Shown here in pieces: positions 8,301 through 17,042 of a stretch of 55,773 bases of DNA (position 1 is its first letter; each line of letters begins with the position of its first letter). The translations under genes and the position numbers were made by a program. The notes beneath the pieces were generated by a model that was given only the letters and a program-made list of their open reading frames with translations, did no database searches and was not told the origin of the DNA. The stretch is from Nitriliruptoraceae bacterium (GTDB lineage Bacteria > Actinomycetota > Nitriliruptoria > Nitriliruptorales > Nitriliruptoraceae): the NCBI GenBank assembly GCA_020832455.1, contig JAFIEQ010000006.1, forward strand, positions 1 through 55,773, written 5' to 3'.

Positions 8301-8337
8301 CCGTCCGCCCCGGTCCGGACCTGCGCCGCGCGCTCCC

Positions 8338-8385
8338 GTCGCCCACCCTGGGACCGTCGCCCACCCTGGGACCGTCGCCCACCCC
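8338..8385. repeat. 18-bp tandem repeat, 2.6 copies
   Basis: Two identical copies of GTCGCCCACCCTGGGACC (8338-8355 and 8356-8373) followed by a partial third (GTCGCCCACCCC), in the intergenic region between the aminotransferase and the amidase. CCCACCCTGGG can form small hairpins in each unit. Probably a slippage-made minisatellite. Confidence 0.85.
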
Positions 8386-8430
8386 ACCGACCGCCCCGCG
8401 TCTCCATCCGTCCGTCCGTGAGGAGTCCGC

Positions 8431-9207
8431 ATGCTGCGCCTGGCCGCGATCCAACACGACATCGTCTGGGAGGACCGTGACGCGACCCTGACCCGCCTCG
8501 AGCCCATGGTCGCCCGGGCGGCGGGTGCGGGCGCCCGGTTGATCGCGCTGACGGAGATGTTCGCGACCGGGTTCTCCATGCGGGTCCACCACACCGCGGA
8601 ACCCGAGGACGGGCCGACCCTGCAGTGGATGACCGAGCAGGCCGCGCGGCACGGGGTGTTCCTCGCCGGGTCGGTGGCGCTCGCGGCGTCGGCTCAGGCA
8701 GCCGAGCAGCGCCCGACCAACGCGATGTTCGTGGTGGGACCCGGCGGCGAGCGGCACCGCTACGACAAGATCCACCCGTTCACCTACGCCGGGGAGGACG
8801 AGCGGTTCGCGTCCGGGACCGACCCGTTGGTCGTCACCATCGACGGCGTGAACGTCGGCTGCACCGTCTGCTACGACCTGCGGTTCGCCTACGTCTACTG
8901 GGACCGGCCCGAGGACGTCCACCTCGAACTCGTCGTGGCGAACTGGCCGGAGGCACGTCGTCACCACTGGCGCACGCTGCTCGACGCCCGGGCCATCGAG
9001 GGCCAGGTCTACGTGTGCGGGGTGAACCGCGTCGGGATGGCGGGGGATCGCCTGCCCCACGTGGGCGACAGCCGGATCATCGACCCGATGGGCGCGGTGC
9101 TCGCCACCGGTGCCGGTGCGGAGACCATCCTGTTGGCCGACATCGATCCGGGTCACGTCGAACGGACCCGCGAGCGGTTCCCCTTCCGCGCCGATCGTCG
9201 TCGCTGA
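8431..9207 (+). CDS. Carbon-nitrogen hydrolase, probable omega-amidase (Nit2/YafV-like)
   Basis: Nitrilase-superfamily enzyme of 258 aa with the full catalytic triad: E42 (LTEMF), K113 (DKIHPF) and C147 (CTVCYDLRF). The short TEMF...GFSM N-terminal segment and the KIHPF motif match the YafV / MtnU omega-amidase group, which hydrolyses 2-oxoglutaramate or 2-oxosuccinamate. Its position just after a GTK-like aminotransferase reproduces the transaminase/omega-amidase pairing of methionine salvage. ATG 8431 follows GAGGAG at about 8419-8424. Confidence 0.88.
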   Translation: MLRLAAIQHDIVWEDRDATLTRLEPMVARAAGAGARLIALTEMFATGFSMRVHHTAEPEDGPTLQWMTEQAARHGVFLAGSVALAASAQAAEQRPTNAMFVVGPGGERHRYDKIHPFTYAGEDERFASGTDPLVVTIDGVNVGCTVCYDLRFAYVYWDRPEDVHLELVVANWPEARRHHWRTLLDARAIEGQVYVCGVNRVGMAGDRLPHVGDSRIIDPMGAVLATGAGAETILLADIDPGHVERTRERFPFRADRRR

Positions 9208-9239
9208 CCGCGGTGCTCGGTTGCTGACGTTGCATCGCG

Positions 9240-9245
9240 TACTAT
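9240..9245 (+). promoter_or_regulatory. -10 element upstream of PAS protein
   Basis: TACTAT, a good -10 match, between the amidase stop and the PAS gene. No -35 at standard spacing. The 9208-9435 interval otherwise shows no gene; a GTG (9304) and an ATG (9331) there are in frame with the PAS protein and remain alternative starts. Confidence 0.45.
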
Positions 9246-9435
9246 CGTCGGCGTCGGGCTCGGCGTCGGACCGTCGTCCGCTCAGCGGGCCGCTTCACGT
9301 TCAGTGGTATCGCGCGACGCAGCGTGGCCGATGGGATCGGGGAACCCGCGTCACGCCCACCTCGCGGATGCAGGTTCCTCCCACACGTGCGCTCCCGCGG
9401 TGATCCCGCGGGCCGCCTCGGCTCCGCGGTTCAAC

Positions 9436-9822
9436 ATGGACGATCTGCACACGCTCCTCGACAGCGCCATGATGCGTCGGCTGCAGCAACTCCTCGACCG
9501 GGAGCCGCAGGCGATCGTCTCGCTCGTCGATCCCGACCACCGCATCGTGTGGGCCGACGAGGCGCGCGCCGAGGCCATCTACGGGCGCCGGTCGACGGAC
9601 TACGAATCGCAGCCGATCGACGCCTTCCTGCCCGCACCGGAGGCGGAGCGGTTCCGTGCCGCGATCCAGACGGCGTTCGCCGGGCACACGGCCACCTACG
9701 CCGGTGCCACGCTCGCAGCCGATGGCTCCACGCGGCGTGCCCGCACCGTCCTGTGGCCGACATCCGATCACCGGTTCGTCGTGGTCATCTCCCTGGTGGC
9801 GCCGCCCGACGCGGAGAGCTGA
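9436..9822 (+). CDS. Small PAS-domain protein
   Basis: Cytoplasmic protein of about 128 aa consisting of one PAS fold (IVSLVDPDHRIVWADEARA, later TVLWPTSDHRFVVVISLVA) after a short helical lead (MDDLHTLLDSAMMRRLQQLL). PAS domains sense small ligands, redox state or light; no partner domain is fused here. I chose ATG 9436 because the 44 in-frame residues upstream look non-coding, but the ribosome site is poor and GTG 9304 or ATG 9331 are possible. The last codons lie in a tandem repeat that continues past the stop. Confidence 0.65.
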   Translation: MDDLHTLLDSAMMRRLQQLLDREPQAIVSLVDPDHRIVWADEARAEAIYGRRSTDYESQPIDAFLPAPEAERFRAAIQTAFAGHTATYAGATLAADGSTRRARTVLWPTSDHRFVVVISLVAPPDAES

Positions 9823-9877
9823 ACCGCCCGACGCGGGAGCTGCGCGGCCGGACGCGGGAGCTGGATCGCCCGACGCG
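9801..9877. repeat. About 22-bp degenerate tandem repeat across the PAS gene stop
   Basis: Three and a half imperfect copies of a unit like CCGCCCGACGCGGGAGCTG, at about 9801, 9824, 9845 and 9867. The first copy carries the PAS gene stop codon, so copy-number change or slippage here could extend or alter its C-terminus. Confidence 0.75.
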
Positions 9878-9905
9878 CTCGTCGCTCGACGCTGCGGCGA
9901 CCTCG

Positions 9906-9911
9906 TACCCT
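9906..9911 (+). promoter_or_regulatory. -10-like element of ATP-grasp gene
   Basis: TACCCT, 32 nt before the GTG at 9943; no -35 seen. Confidence 0.35.
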
Positions 9912-9942
9912 CCCGCTGCCCCGGCGTTCTGAGGATCGAGTC

Positions 9943-10899
9943 GTGCGCATCGCTCTGGTCACCGGTGACCTCGACCGTGCCGACGATCCGGCGCTGGCCG
10001 GGTTCGCCGTCACCGCCGACCAGCCGCTCATCGACGCGCTGCGGGTCCGTGGCGCCGAGGTGGCACGTCCGAGCTGGCGCGACGCGAGCGTCGACTGGTC
10101 CGGCTTCGACGTGGCCGTCGTCCGCACCACCTGGGACTACCGCGCGCATCGCGACGCCTTCGTCGCCTGGGCCGGCGAGGTCGCCGCGGTCACCTCGCTG
10201 TGGAACCCCCCGGACGTCCTGCGCTGGAACACCCACAAGTCCTACCTGCTCGAGCTCGAGGACCACGGTGCCCCCGTGGTGCCCTCGGCCTGGCTCGGTG
10301 CGGGTGATGCGGTCACGCTGGCCGACCTGCTCGAGCACCGCGGCTGGAGCGACGTCGTGCTCAAGCCGGCCGTCGGCGCGGGCAGCACCGGGGTGTTGCG
10401 GGTCCGCGCGGACGCCCCGTCGGATGCCGATCGCGCTGTGACGGCCGACGTGCTGGCACGCGGCGGGGTCGGTGACGCCACCGATGTCCACCACGGGCAG
10501 CGCCACCTCGACGCGCTGCTGGCGCAGGGCGACGTGGTGGTCCAGGCGTTCCAGCCCGGAGCGGTCACGCAGGGGGAGCGGTCGGTGTTCGTGATCGACG
10601 GCCAGGCCACCCACGTGGTCCGTGCCGCCGCGGTCGGCCCCGGGATGCGGGGCGCGACCCGCCGGTTGCAGCCCCCGCAACGCGAGACGCTCGACCGGGA
10701 GACCGCGCAGCTCGCGACCTGGGTCGTGGATGCCACCGGTGCGGAGCTGCTCTACGCCCGGGTCGATCTGCTCGACGACGAGCTCGGCGCCCCGCAGGTC
10801 CTCGAGCTCGAGTGCACGGAGCCGGACCTGGCCCTGGGGCTCGCTCCCGATGCGACCAACCGCTTCGCGGCGGCGATCGTCCAGCTCGCCACCCGTTGA
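9943..10899 (+). CDS. ATP-grasp domain protein
   Basis: Protein of 318 aa resembling the ATP-grasp ligases related to RimK and the cycloserine enzyme DcsG. Supporting segments are an N-terminal pre-ATP-grasp half (MRIALVTGD...), RTTWDYRAHRDAFVAWA, the nucleotide-binding strand VVLKPAVGAGSTG and a metal-binding end LYARVDLL...QVLELECTEPDLAL. Such enzymes join a carboxylate to an amine or thiol through an acyl-phosphate. The substrate is unknown. It stands alone between a PAS protein and a flavin oxidoreductase with no other amide-forming genes. GTG 9943 follows a GAGGA at 9932-9936. Confidence 0.82.
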   Translation: MRIALVTGDLDRADDPALAGFAVTADQPLIDALRVRGAEVARPSWRDASVDWSGFDVAVVRTTWDYRAHRDAFVAWAGEVAAVTSLWNPPDVLRWNTHKSYLLELEDHGAPVVPSAWLGAGDAVTLADLLEHRGWSDVVLKPAVGAGSTGVLRVRADAPSDADRAVTADVLARGGVGDATDVHHGQRHLDALLAQGDVVVQAFQPGAVTQGERSVFVIDGQATHVVRAAAVGPGMRGATRRLQPPQRETLDRETAQLATWVVDATGAELLYARVDLLDDELGAPQVLELECTEPDLALGLAPDATNRFAAAIVQLATR

Positions 10900-10947
10900 C
10901 GTGCCGGGCGCCCCGATGCGCTCGCCCCCGCCCCCCCGGAGCCGACG

Positions 10948-12048
10948 ATGTCCCTGCTGTTCGAGCCGCTGTCGTTGCGCAGCGTCACCCTGCGCAACCG
11001 GATCGGCATCGCGCCGATGTGCCAGTACTCGGCCACCGACGGGCTGCCCACCGATTGGCACCTGGTCCACCTCGGTGCCCGGGCGACCGGCGGGGCCGGG
11101 TTGATCCTGTCCGAGGCGACGGCCGTGGTCCCCGAGGGACGGATCACGCCCGGCTGCACCGGCATCTGGTCCTCGGCCCACGTGGAGGCCTGGAAGCCGA
11201 TCACCCGCTTCCTGGCCGACCACGGTGCGGTGCCCGGCATCCAGTTGGCCCACGCGGGGCGCAAGGCCTCCACGGCGGTGCCGTGGGAGGGCGGCGCGTG
11301 GCTCGATCCGCAGGAGGGCGGCTGGATCCCGGAGGGCCCCTCGGCGGTGCCCTACGCGCCGGGTGCCGCGATCCCGCAGGAGATGAGCGTCACGCGGATC
11401 GGGGAGATCGTCGCGGCGTTCGCCGCCGGGGCGCGCCGGGCGATCGAAGCCGGCTTCCAGGCGGTCGAGGTCCACGCGGCCCACGGGTACCTGCTGCACG
11501 GCTTCCTCAGCCCGCGGGTGAACCACCGCACCGACGCCTACGGCGGCGACCGTGTCGGTCGGATGCGCCTCGTGCGGGAGGTCACCGCCGCGGTCCGCGC
11601 CGCGGTCGGCGACGAGGTCCCCGTCCTGGTCCGGATCTCCGCGAGCGACTGGGTCCCCGACGGCTGGACGCCGGAGGACTCCGTCGTGCTGGCGCAGGTG
11701 CTGCGCGAGGCCGGCGCGGACCTGATCGACTGCTCGTCGGGGGGTGCCGTCCCCGACCAGCGCATCGACGTCGGCTGGGGCTACCAGGTGCCCTTCGCCG
11801 CGCGCCTGCGCGCGGAGGCGGGCGTCCCCACCGCCGCCGTGGGCATGATCACGAGCGCCGAGCAGGCCGAGCAGATCCTGGCCGATGGCGGCGCCGACCT
11901 GATCCTGTTCGGCCGGGAGTCGCTGCGCGATCCCGCGTTCGCGTTGCACGCGGCGCACCAGCTCGACGACCTCGATCGGCTCGCGGTGCCCCCGCAGTAC
12001 GGCCGAGCCTGGTCGCGGCCCCGGGGGGCCGTGCGCGAGGACGGATGA
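10948..12048 (+). CDS. NADH:flavin oxidoreductase, Old Yellow Enzyme family (YqjM-like)
   Basis: FMN-dependent ene-reductase of 366 aa that reduces activated C=C bonds. The class III (YqjM/NamA) signature is present: C25 and Y27 in APMCQYS, and H176, H179 and Y181 in VHAAHGYLLHGFLSP, which bind FMN and the substrate carbonyl. NHRTDAYGGD and the C-terminal GRESLRDP are family hallmarks. It likely works in detoxification of electrophiles; the natural substrate is unknown. ATG 10948 lies 49 bp after the ATP-grasp gene, so they may share a transcript. Confidence 0.93.
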   Translation: MSLLFEPLSLRSVTLRNRIGIAPMCQYSATDGLPTDWHLVHLGARATGGAGLILSEATAVVPEGRITPGCTGIWSSAHVEAWKPITRFLADHGAVPGIQLAHAGRKASTAVPWEGGAWLDPQEGGWIPEGPSAVPYAPGAAIPQEMSVTRIGEIVAAFAAGARRAIEAGFQAVEVHAAHGYLLHGFLSPRVNHRTDAYGGDRVGRMRLVREVTAAVRAAVGDEVPVLVRISASDWVPDGWTPEDSVVLAQVLREAGADLIDCSSGGAVPDQRIDVGWGYQVPFAARLRAEAGVPTAAVGMITSAEQAEQILADGGADLILFGRESLRDPAFALHAAHQLDDLDRLAVPPQYGRAWSRPRGAVREDG

Positions 12049-12092
12049 GCCCGGCCGTGACCGGTCCGTGCCGGTGCCGGGAGGCGAACGCG

Positions 12093-12098
12093 TAGGGT
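12093..12098 (+). promoter_or_regulatory. -10-like element of epimerase gene
   Basis: TAGGGT, 56 nt before the ATG at 12154; no -35 seen. Confidence 0.4.
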
Positions 12099-12153
12099 CG
12101 TGCACGCCGGGCGACCTCGGGCCCGACAGCACCCATCACCCGCGGAGGGATCG

Positions 12154-13059
12154 ATGTCCAGGATCGCGATCACCGGTTCGACCGGGCTCATCGGCGAGGC
12201 GCTCGTGCGCTCGCTGCAGGGCCAGGGCCACACCGTGCAGCGCATCACGCGCCGGTCCTCGGCCGCCGGCCCCGACGATCTCGTCTGGGACCTCGACGCC
12301 GGCACGATCGACGCTGCCAAGCTCGAGGGCGTCGATGCGGTCGTCCACCTCGCCGGGGAGCCGATCGGTGCCTCCCGGTGGAGCGAGGAGACCAAGCGCG
12401 CCATCATGGACTCGCGCCGGATCGGCACCACGCTGATCGCGGAGGCCATCGCCGGGTTGACCGACAAGCCGGACGTGTTCGTCTCCTCCTCGGCGGTGGG
12501 CTACTACGGCGACCGCGCCGACGAGGTGCTCACCGAGGCGTCGTCGGCCGGGGAGGACTTCCTCGCGGAGGTCTGCATCGCGTGGGAGGCCGCCGCCCAG
12601 CCGGCGAAGGACGCGGGCATCCGCACCGTGCACCCGCGGACCGGTGTCGTGATCGCCAAGGACGGGCCGCTGATCGACAAGATCGAGCTGCCGTTCCGGC
12701 TCGGCGTCGGCGGCAAGGTCGGGCACGGGCGCCAGTACGTGCCCTGGATCGCGCTCGAGGACGAGGTCCGGGCGCTCGAGTTCCTGATCGAGCAGGAGCT
12801 GTCCGGTCCGGTCAACCTGACCGCGCCGGAGCCGGTGACCAACGCGGAGATGACCAAGGCCATCGGTGAGGTCCTCAAGCGGCCGACCGTCCTGCCGATC
12901 CCGACGTTCGCGATCAAGGCCCTGTACGGCGACATGGGGGCCACGCTGGCCACCGTCAGCAACCGGGTGCTCCCCACCGCCCTGCTGGATGCGGGCTTCA
13001 GCTTCACCCACACCGACATCCGCACCGCCCTGCGTCTCGCGTTGACCAAGGCCGCGTGA
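12154..13059 (+). CDS. TIGR01777-type NAD(P)-binding epimerase (YfcH/SulA-like)
   Basis: Extended-SDR protein of 301 aa. The Rossmann motif TGSTGLIG is at residues 6-13, followed by VVHLAGEPIG, SSSAVGYYG and the family end ...LLDAGFSFTHTDIRTAL, which matches the DUF1731 C-terminal domain. Members are widespread but their reaction is not established. ATG 12154 follows a strong GGAGGG; upstream in-frame residues look non-coding. The stop overlaps the start of the FAD oxidoreductase (GTGA), so the two are coupled. Confidence 0.9.
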   Translation: MSRIAITGSTGLIGEALVRSLQGQGHTVQRITRRSSAAGPDDLVWDLDAGTIDAAKLEGVDAVVHLAGEPIGASRWSEETKRAIMDSRRIGTTLIAEAIAGLTDKPDVFVSSSAVGYYGDRADEVLTEASSAGEDFLAEVCIAWEAAAQPAKDAGIRTVHPRTGVVIAKDGPLIDKIELPFRLGVGGKVGHGRQYVPWIALEDEVRALEFLIEQELSGPVNLTAPEPVTNAEMTKAIGEVLKRPTVLPIPTFAIKALYGDMGATLATVSNRVLPTALLDAGFSFTHTDIRTALRLALTKAA

Positions 13060-14324
13060 GCATGTCGGCGGTGCACGATGCGCCGGTGGTCGTCGTCGGC
13101 GCCGGGCTGGCCGGACTCACCTGTGCGCTGCGCCTGCACCAGGCCGGTCGCCCGGTGCTGGTGCTCGAGGCGTCCGACGGGGTCGGCGGTCGGGTGCGGA
13201 CCGATCTCGTCGAGGGCTACCGGCTGGACCGGGGGTTCCAGGTCCTGCTGACCGGCTACCCCGCCGCCAAGCGGTGGTTCGACTACGACGCGTTGGATCT
13301 GCAGCCGTTCTCCCCGGGGGTCCGGATCCGACGGGACGGCCGCTTCCACCGGCTGGCCGACCCGTTCCAGGCCCCCATCGCGGGCGCGGCCGGCGCGTTC
13401 TCCCCGATCGCGACCATCCCCGACGGGCTCCGACTGCTGGCCTGGCGTCGCGCGGTCATCGCCCCGCCCGGCCCCGAGGTGGCCGCCCGACCCGCCGTGC
13501 CGACCACCGACCGGCTCGACGACCGCGGCTTCTCGCCGGCGATCCGTGAGGGCTTCTTCTCGCCGTTCCTGGCCGGCACGTTCTTCGACACGGAACTCAC
13601 CACCTCCTCCCAGGTCACCGAACTGGTCTTCCGGTCGTTCTTCCGCGGCCGGGTGACCGTGCCGGCGCTCGGGATGCAGCAGCTGCCCGAGCAGTTGCGG
13701 GCCCGCCTGCCCGCCGACGCGGTGCGCACCGGCGCACGGGTCACCGCGGTGCGCGACGGTGAGGTCGACGTCGCCGGCGGCGATCCCGTCCGCGCCGACC
13801 ACGTGGTGGTCGCCGTCGAGGGCCCGGCCGCGCTCGCGCTGCTGGGCAGCCGCATCCCCGGTTCCACCGCACCGGGGCGGGGGACCACCACCGTGTACTA
13901 CGTCGCCGATCGCTCGCCGATCGGCGGCCCGGACCTGGTGCTGGACGCCGATCGCGAGGGGCCCGTCAACAACGTGGCGGTCATGTCGGACATCGCGCCG
14001 CGCTACGCCCCGGATGGCGGCGGTGCGCTCGTCAGCGTCTCCGTGGTCGGTGTCCCGGACGTCGATGACGCCACCCTCGACCGACAGCTGCGCGCGCAGC
14101 TGACCGGCTGGTACGGCGGCGAGGTGGCGGACTGGCGCACGCTCGCGACCTACCGGATCCCCTACGCGCAGCCGCGCCAGGACGTCGAGGACCTGCCGAG
14201 CCTGGCGCGGGACGTGCGGGTCACCGCGCGCACCTGGGTCTGCGGGGACCACCGGGACACGGCGTCGATCCAGGGGGCGCTGGTCTCCGGGCGTCGGACC
14301 GCGGACGCGCTGCTGGCGGGCTGA
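13056..14324 (+). CDS. FAD-dependent oxidoreductase, amine-oxidase/protoporphyrinogen-oxidase-like
   Basis: Flavoprotein of about 422 aa with an N-terminal dinucleotide fold (VVVVGAGLAGLTCALRL then LVLEASDGVGGRVRTD) and a C-terminal FAD closure (WVCGDHRDTASIQGALVSGR). The layout fits NAD(P)-binding phytoene-dehydrogenase/amine-oxidase relatives. Carotenoid, polyamine or porphyrin chemistry are all possible and the context does not decide. The start is GTG 13056, overlapping the epimerase stop; ATG 13062 is an alternative only two codons later. Confidence 0.88.
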   Translation: MSMSAVHDAPVVVVGAGLAGLTCALRLHQAGRPVLVLEASDGVGGRVRTDLVEGYRLDRGFQVLLTGYPAAKRWFDYDALDLQPFSPGVRIRRDGRFHRLADPFQAPIAGAAGAFSPIATIPDGLRLLAWRRAVIAPPGPEVAARPAVPTTDRLDDRGFSPAIREGFFSPFLAGTFFDTELTTSSQVTELVFRSFFRGRVTVPALGMQQLPEQLRARLPADAVRTGARVTAVRDGEVDVAGGDPVRADHVVVAVEGPAALALLGSRIPGSTAPGRGTTTVYYVADRSPIGGPDLVLDADREGPVNNVAVMSDIAPRYAPDGGGALVSVSVVGVPDVDDATLDRQLRAQLTGWYGGEVADWRTLATYRIPYAQPRQDVEDLPSLARDVRVTARTWVCGDHRDTASIQGALVSGRRTADALLAG

Positions 14325-14352
14325 CGCCGCCGGCGGACGCGGCGCCCGCCGC

Positions 14353-14358
14353 TACCGT
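14353..14358 (+). promoter_or_regulatory. -10-like element of Cys/Met-metabolism operon
   Basis: TACCGT, 36 nt before the GTG at 14394, no clear -35. Supports a separate promoter for the PLP enzyme/M20 deacylase pair. Confidence 0.45.
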
Positions 14359-14393
14359 CGCGCGGGTCCGCGATGCGACGTCCAGGAGCGCCC

Positions 14394-15593
14394 GTGCCCG
14401 TCGATGACCCGTCCCGCCCGCTCGGCCCGTCGACCCGATCGGTCCACCTGACCGAACAGGTCGACCCGACCACCCGGTCGGTGATCCCGCCGATCGCCGC
14501 CAACGCCGCCTTCGCCTACCCGGACGTGGAGACCTGGCGGGAGGTGGCGCTCGGCCGCGCGACCGGACACATCTACGCCCGCAACTCCAACCCGACCACC
14601 GACCGGTTCGAGGCGAAGGTCGCCGCGCTGGAGGGGGCAGCCGCCGCCACCAGCTTCACGACCGGCATGGCCGCCATCAGCACCACGTTGTTCGCCCTGC
14701 TCTCGCCGGGTCAGCGGGCGGTGACCGTCAACGACGCCTACGGCGGCACCTACCTGCTGTTCACCGAGCACCTGCCCCGCTTCGGGGTCGAGTGCGAGGT
14801 CGTCGACACCGACGACGCCGACGCGCTCGATGCCGCGATCGCGCGGGGGTGCGACCTGCTCTACCTCGAATCGCCCACCAACCCGGCGATGAAGGTCCTG
14901 GACCTGGCGCGCCACGCCGAGCGGGCCCACGAGGTCGGCGCCACCGTGGTGGTCGACAACACCTTCGCCACCCCCATCAACCAGCAGCCGCTCGCGCTCG
15001 GTGCGGACCTGGTCCTGCACTCGGCGACGAAGTTCCTCGGCGGGCACGGTGACGTGCTCGGCGGGGTCGTCGCCGGCAGCGAGGAGCTGATCCACCGCGT
15101 CTACGCCTACCGGGAGATCATCGGGACCGGGCTGGACGCGCAGGCGGCGGCGCAGTTCCTGCGCAGCCTGAAGACGCTGGGCCTGCGCATCGAGCGGCAG
15201 AACGCCAACGCGTTCGCCGTCGCACGTCACCTCGAGGGCCACCCGAAGGTGGCCCGCGTCGTCTACCCGGGGCTGGAGAGCCACCCGCAGCACGCGGTCG
15301 CCGCCGCCCAGATGTCGGGCTTCGGCGGCATGCTCGCCTTCGAGCTCGTCGGCGGCGACCCGGCCGTGAACCAGCTGCTGCCCCGGCTCGAGCACGCCTA
15401 CCTCGCCGCCAACCTCGGCCAGGTGGAGACGATCGTCGGCCCACCGTCGACCACCAGTCACGTGGAGCTCAGCGACGACGAGCGCCGGGCGGCCGGCATC
15501 CCCGACGGCCTGGTGCGCTACTCGGCCGGGATCGAGGACGCGCAGGACCTGATCGCCGACCTCGACCGGGCGCTCGACGCGGTCGACGCGTGA
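14394..15593 (+). CDS. Cys/Met-metabolism PLP enzyme (cystathionine gamma-synthase/lyase family)
   Basis: Trans-sulfuration-type PLP enzyme of 399 aa. Y61/R63 in YARNSNPT contact the phosphate of the neighbouring subunit, D188 lies in [10 protein letters not shown], and the Schiff-base lysine is K213 in [16 protein letters not shown]. The family covers cystathionine gamma-synthase, gamma-lyase, methionine gamma-lyase and O-acetylhomoserine sulfhydrylase; the sequence alone does not settle which. AGGAG 6 nt before GTG 14394 makes that the start rather than ATG 14373. It overlaps the M20 deacylase by 4 bp, hinting at a coupled step on an N-acylated amino acid. Confidence 0.92.
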   Translation: MPVDDPSRPLGPSTRSVHLTEQVDPTTRSVIPPIAANAAFAYPDVETWREVALGRATGHIYARNSNPTTDRFEAKVAALEGAAAATSFTTGMAAISTTLFALLSPGQRAVTVNDAYGGTYLLFTEHLPRFGVECEVVDTDDADALDAAIARGCDLLYLESPTNPAMKVLDLARHAERAHEVGATVVVDNTFATPINQQPLALGADLVLHSATKFLGGHGDVLGGVVAGSEELIHRVYAYREIIGTGLDAQAAAQFLRSLKTLGLRIERQNANAFAVARHLEGHPKVARVVYPGLESHPQHAVAAAQMSGFGGMLAFELVGGDPAVNQLLPRLEHAYLAANLGQVETIVGPPSTTSHVELSDDERRAAGIPDGLVRYSAGIEDAQDLIADLDRALDAVDA

Positions 15594-16888
15594 GCAGCTC
15601 GCCCCGGACCACGGACGCCGCGCTCGACCCGGCGGTGCTCGCCGCGGTCCGCGCGGCGATCGATCCCGAGCGGGTCGTGGCGTTGACCAGCCGCCTGATC
15701 GCGGAACCGACGCTGTCGGGGGACGAGCTCGGGGGCCAGGTGCTCGCGGCGGAGCTGTTCGCCGGGGCCGGGCTGAGCGTGGAGACCTTCGACGCCGATC
15801 TGGACACCCTGACCGCGCACCCGGCCTACAGCGCCGAGGTGGCACGCGAGCGGATCGTCGGCGTGCTCGGCCGCACCGGCGCCGGCGCGGACCGCGCGGC
15901 CGGCGGCGGCCACCTGCTGATCGACGGCCACATCGACGTCGTCCCCGCGGGCGACGCGTCCGACTGGACCTCGCCGCCGTTCGCGCCCGTGGTCCGCGAC
16001 GGTCGGCTCTACGGCCGGGGTGCCTGCGACATGAAGGGCGGCATGGCCGCCGCCATCCACGCGCTGGAGGCCATCGCCGCGGCCGGACTCGAGCTCGCGG
16101 GCACCTGCACGTTGAGCTCGGTGATGGGGGAGGAAGACGGGGGCAGCGGCACGCTCGCCAGCCTCCTGCACGGCATCGAGGCCGATGCCTGCATCATCCC
16201 CGAACCCACCGAGCTGAGCGTGGTCCCCGCCGCCGCGGGCGCGTTGTCCTGGCGACTGACGATCCGCGGACGGGCGGCGCACGGCTGCCTGCGCGAGGAG
16301 GGCGTGAGCGCGATCGAGCTGTTCCCGCACCTGCAACGGGCGGTGCTGGCACTGGAACGCGAACGCAACACCGGCGAGGTCGATCCGCTGTTCGCCTGGC
16401 TGGAGCGGCCGTTCGCGATCTGCGGGGGCCGCATCGCGGGCGGGGACTGGCCGTCCTCGGAGGCCGACTGGGTCACGTGGGAGGGTCGCTACGGCGTCGC
16501 GCCCGGGGAGGACCTCGACGAGGCGCGCGGCGCGTTCGAGACGGCGATCGCGGAGGCGTGCGCGGACCACCCCTGGCTGGCCGAGCACCCGGCGACGCTG
16601 ACCTGGTGGGGCGGGCAGTTCCTCCCCGGCGCGACCGACCTCGACGATCCCATCGTGGCGGCGACGACCGCCGCCGTGGCCGACACGGGACGGACACCGG
16701 TGGTCCGTGGCATGCCCTACGGCTGCGACCTCGGGTTGACGCTGGGTGTGGGCGGCATCCCGACGGTGGTGTTCGGCCCGGGCGACATCCGCGACGCGCA
16801 CGCGGTGGACGAGTCCGTCCCCGTCGACGAACTGGTGGTCGCCACCGAGGTCCTGGCCGCCACGATCCTGCGGCGCTGCGGCTGGTGA
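15590..16888 (+). CDS. M20 family metallopeptidase/deacylase (ArgE/DapE-like)
   Basis: Di-zinc amidohydrolase of 432 aa. Metal and catalytic residues are seen as H114 and D116 (IDGHIDVVPAG), D147 (YGRGACDMKGG), the general-base/ligand pair E181-E182 (MGEEDGG) and a late histidine in RDAHAVDES. The dimerisation insert lies between about 205 and 330. The family removes acyl groups from amino acids or peptides. Translational coupling to the PLP enzyme (GTGA overlap at 15590-15593) suggests it releases that enzyme's substrate or trims its product. The exact substrate is unknown. Confidence 0.9.
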   Translation: MSSSPRTTDAALDPAVLAAVRAAIDPERVVALTSRLIAEPTLSGDELGGQVLAAELFAGAGLSVETFDADLDTLTAHPAYSAEVARERIVGVLGRTGAGADRAAGGGHLLIDGHIDVVPAGDASDWTSPPFAPVVRDGRLYGRGACDMKGGMAAAIHALEAIAAAGLELAGTCTLSSVMGEEDGGSGTLASLLHGIEADACIIPEPTELSVVPAAAGALSWRLTIRGRAAHGCLREEGVSAIELFPHLQRAVLALERERNTGEVDPLFAWLERPFAICGGRIAGGDWPSSEADWVTWEGRYGVAPGEDLDEARGAFETAIAEACADHPWLAEHPATLTWWGGQFLPGATDLDDPIVAATTAAVADTGRTPVVRGMPYGCDLGLTLGVGGIPTVVFGPGDIRDAHAVDESVPVDELVVATEVLAATILRRCGW

Positions 16889-16993
16889 GACGGCCCATCG
16901 AGCCCCGTGGCGGTCGGCGGACCGCAGGTGCGGCGGCCGCGCACCTCGTCGGCCCCGGCGACCCGACACGCGGGCGTCCAGGAGTCGACCCCG

Positions 16994-16999
16994 TAGGCT
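16994..16999 (+). promoter_or_regulatory. -10-like element of sensor kinase gene
   Basis: TAGGCT, 44 nt before GTG 17043; no -35 seen. Confidence 0.45.
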
Positions 17000-17042
17000 C
17001 CCACGCGTGGGGAGGTCGACGGCAGCGACGGACGGAGCAGGC

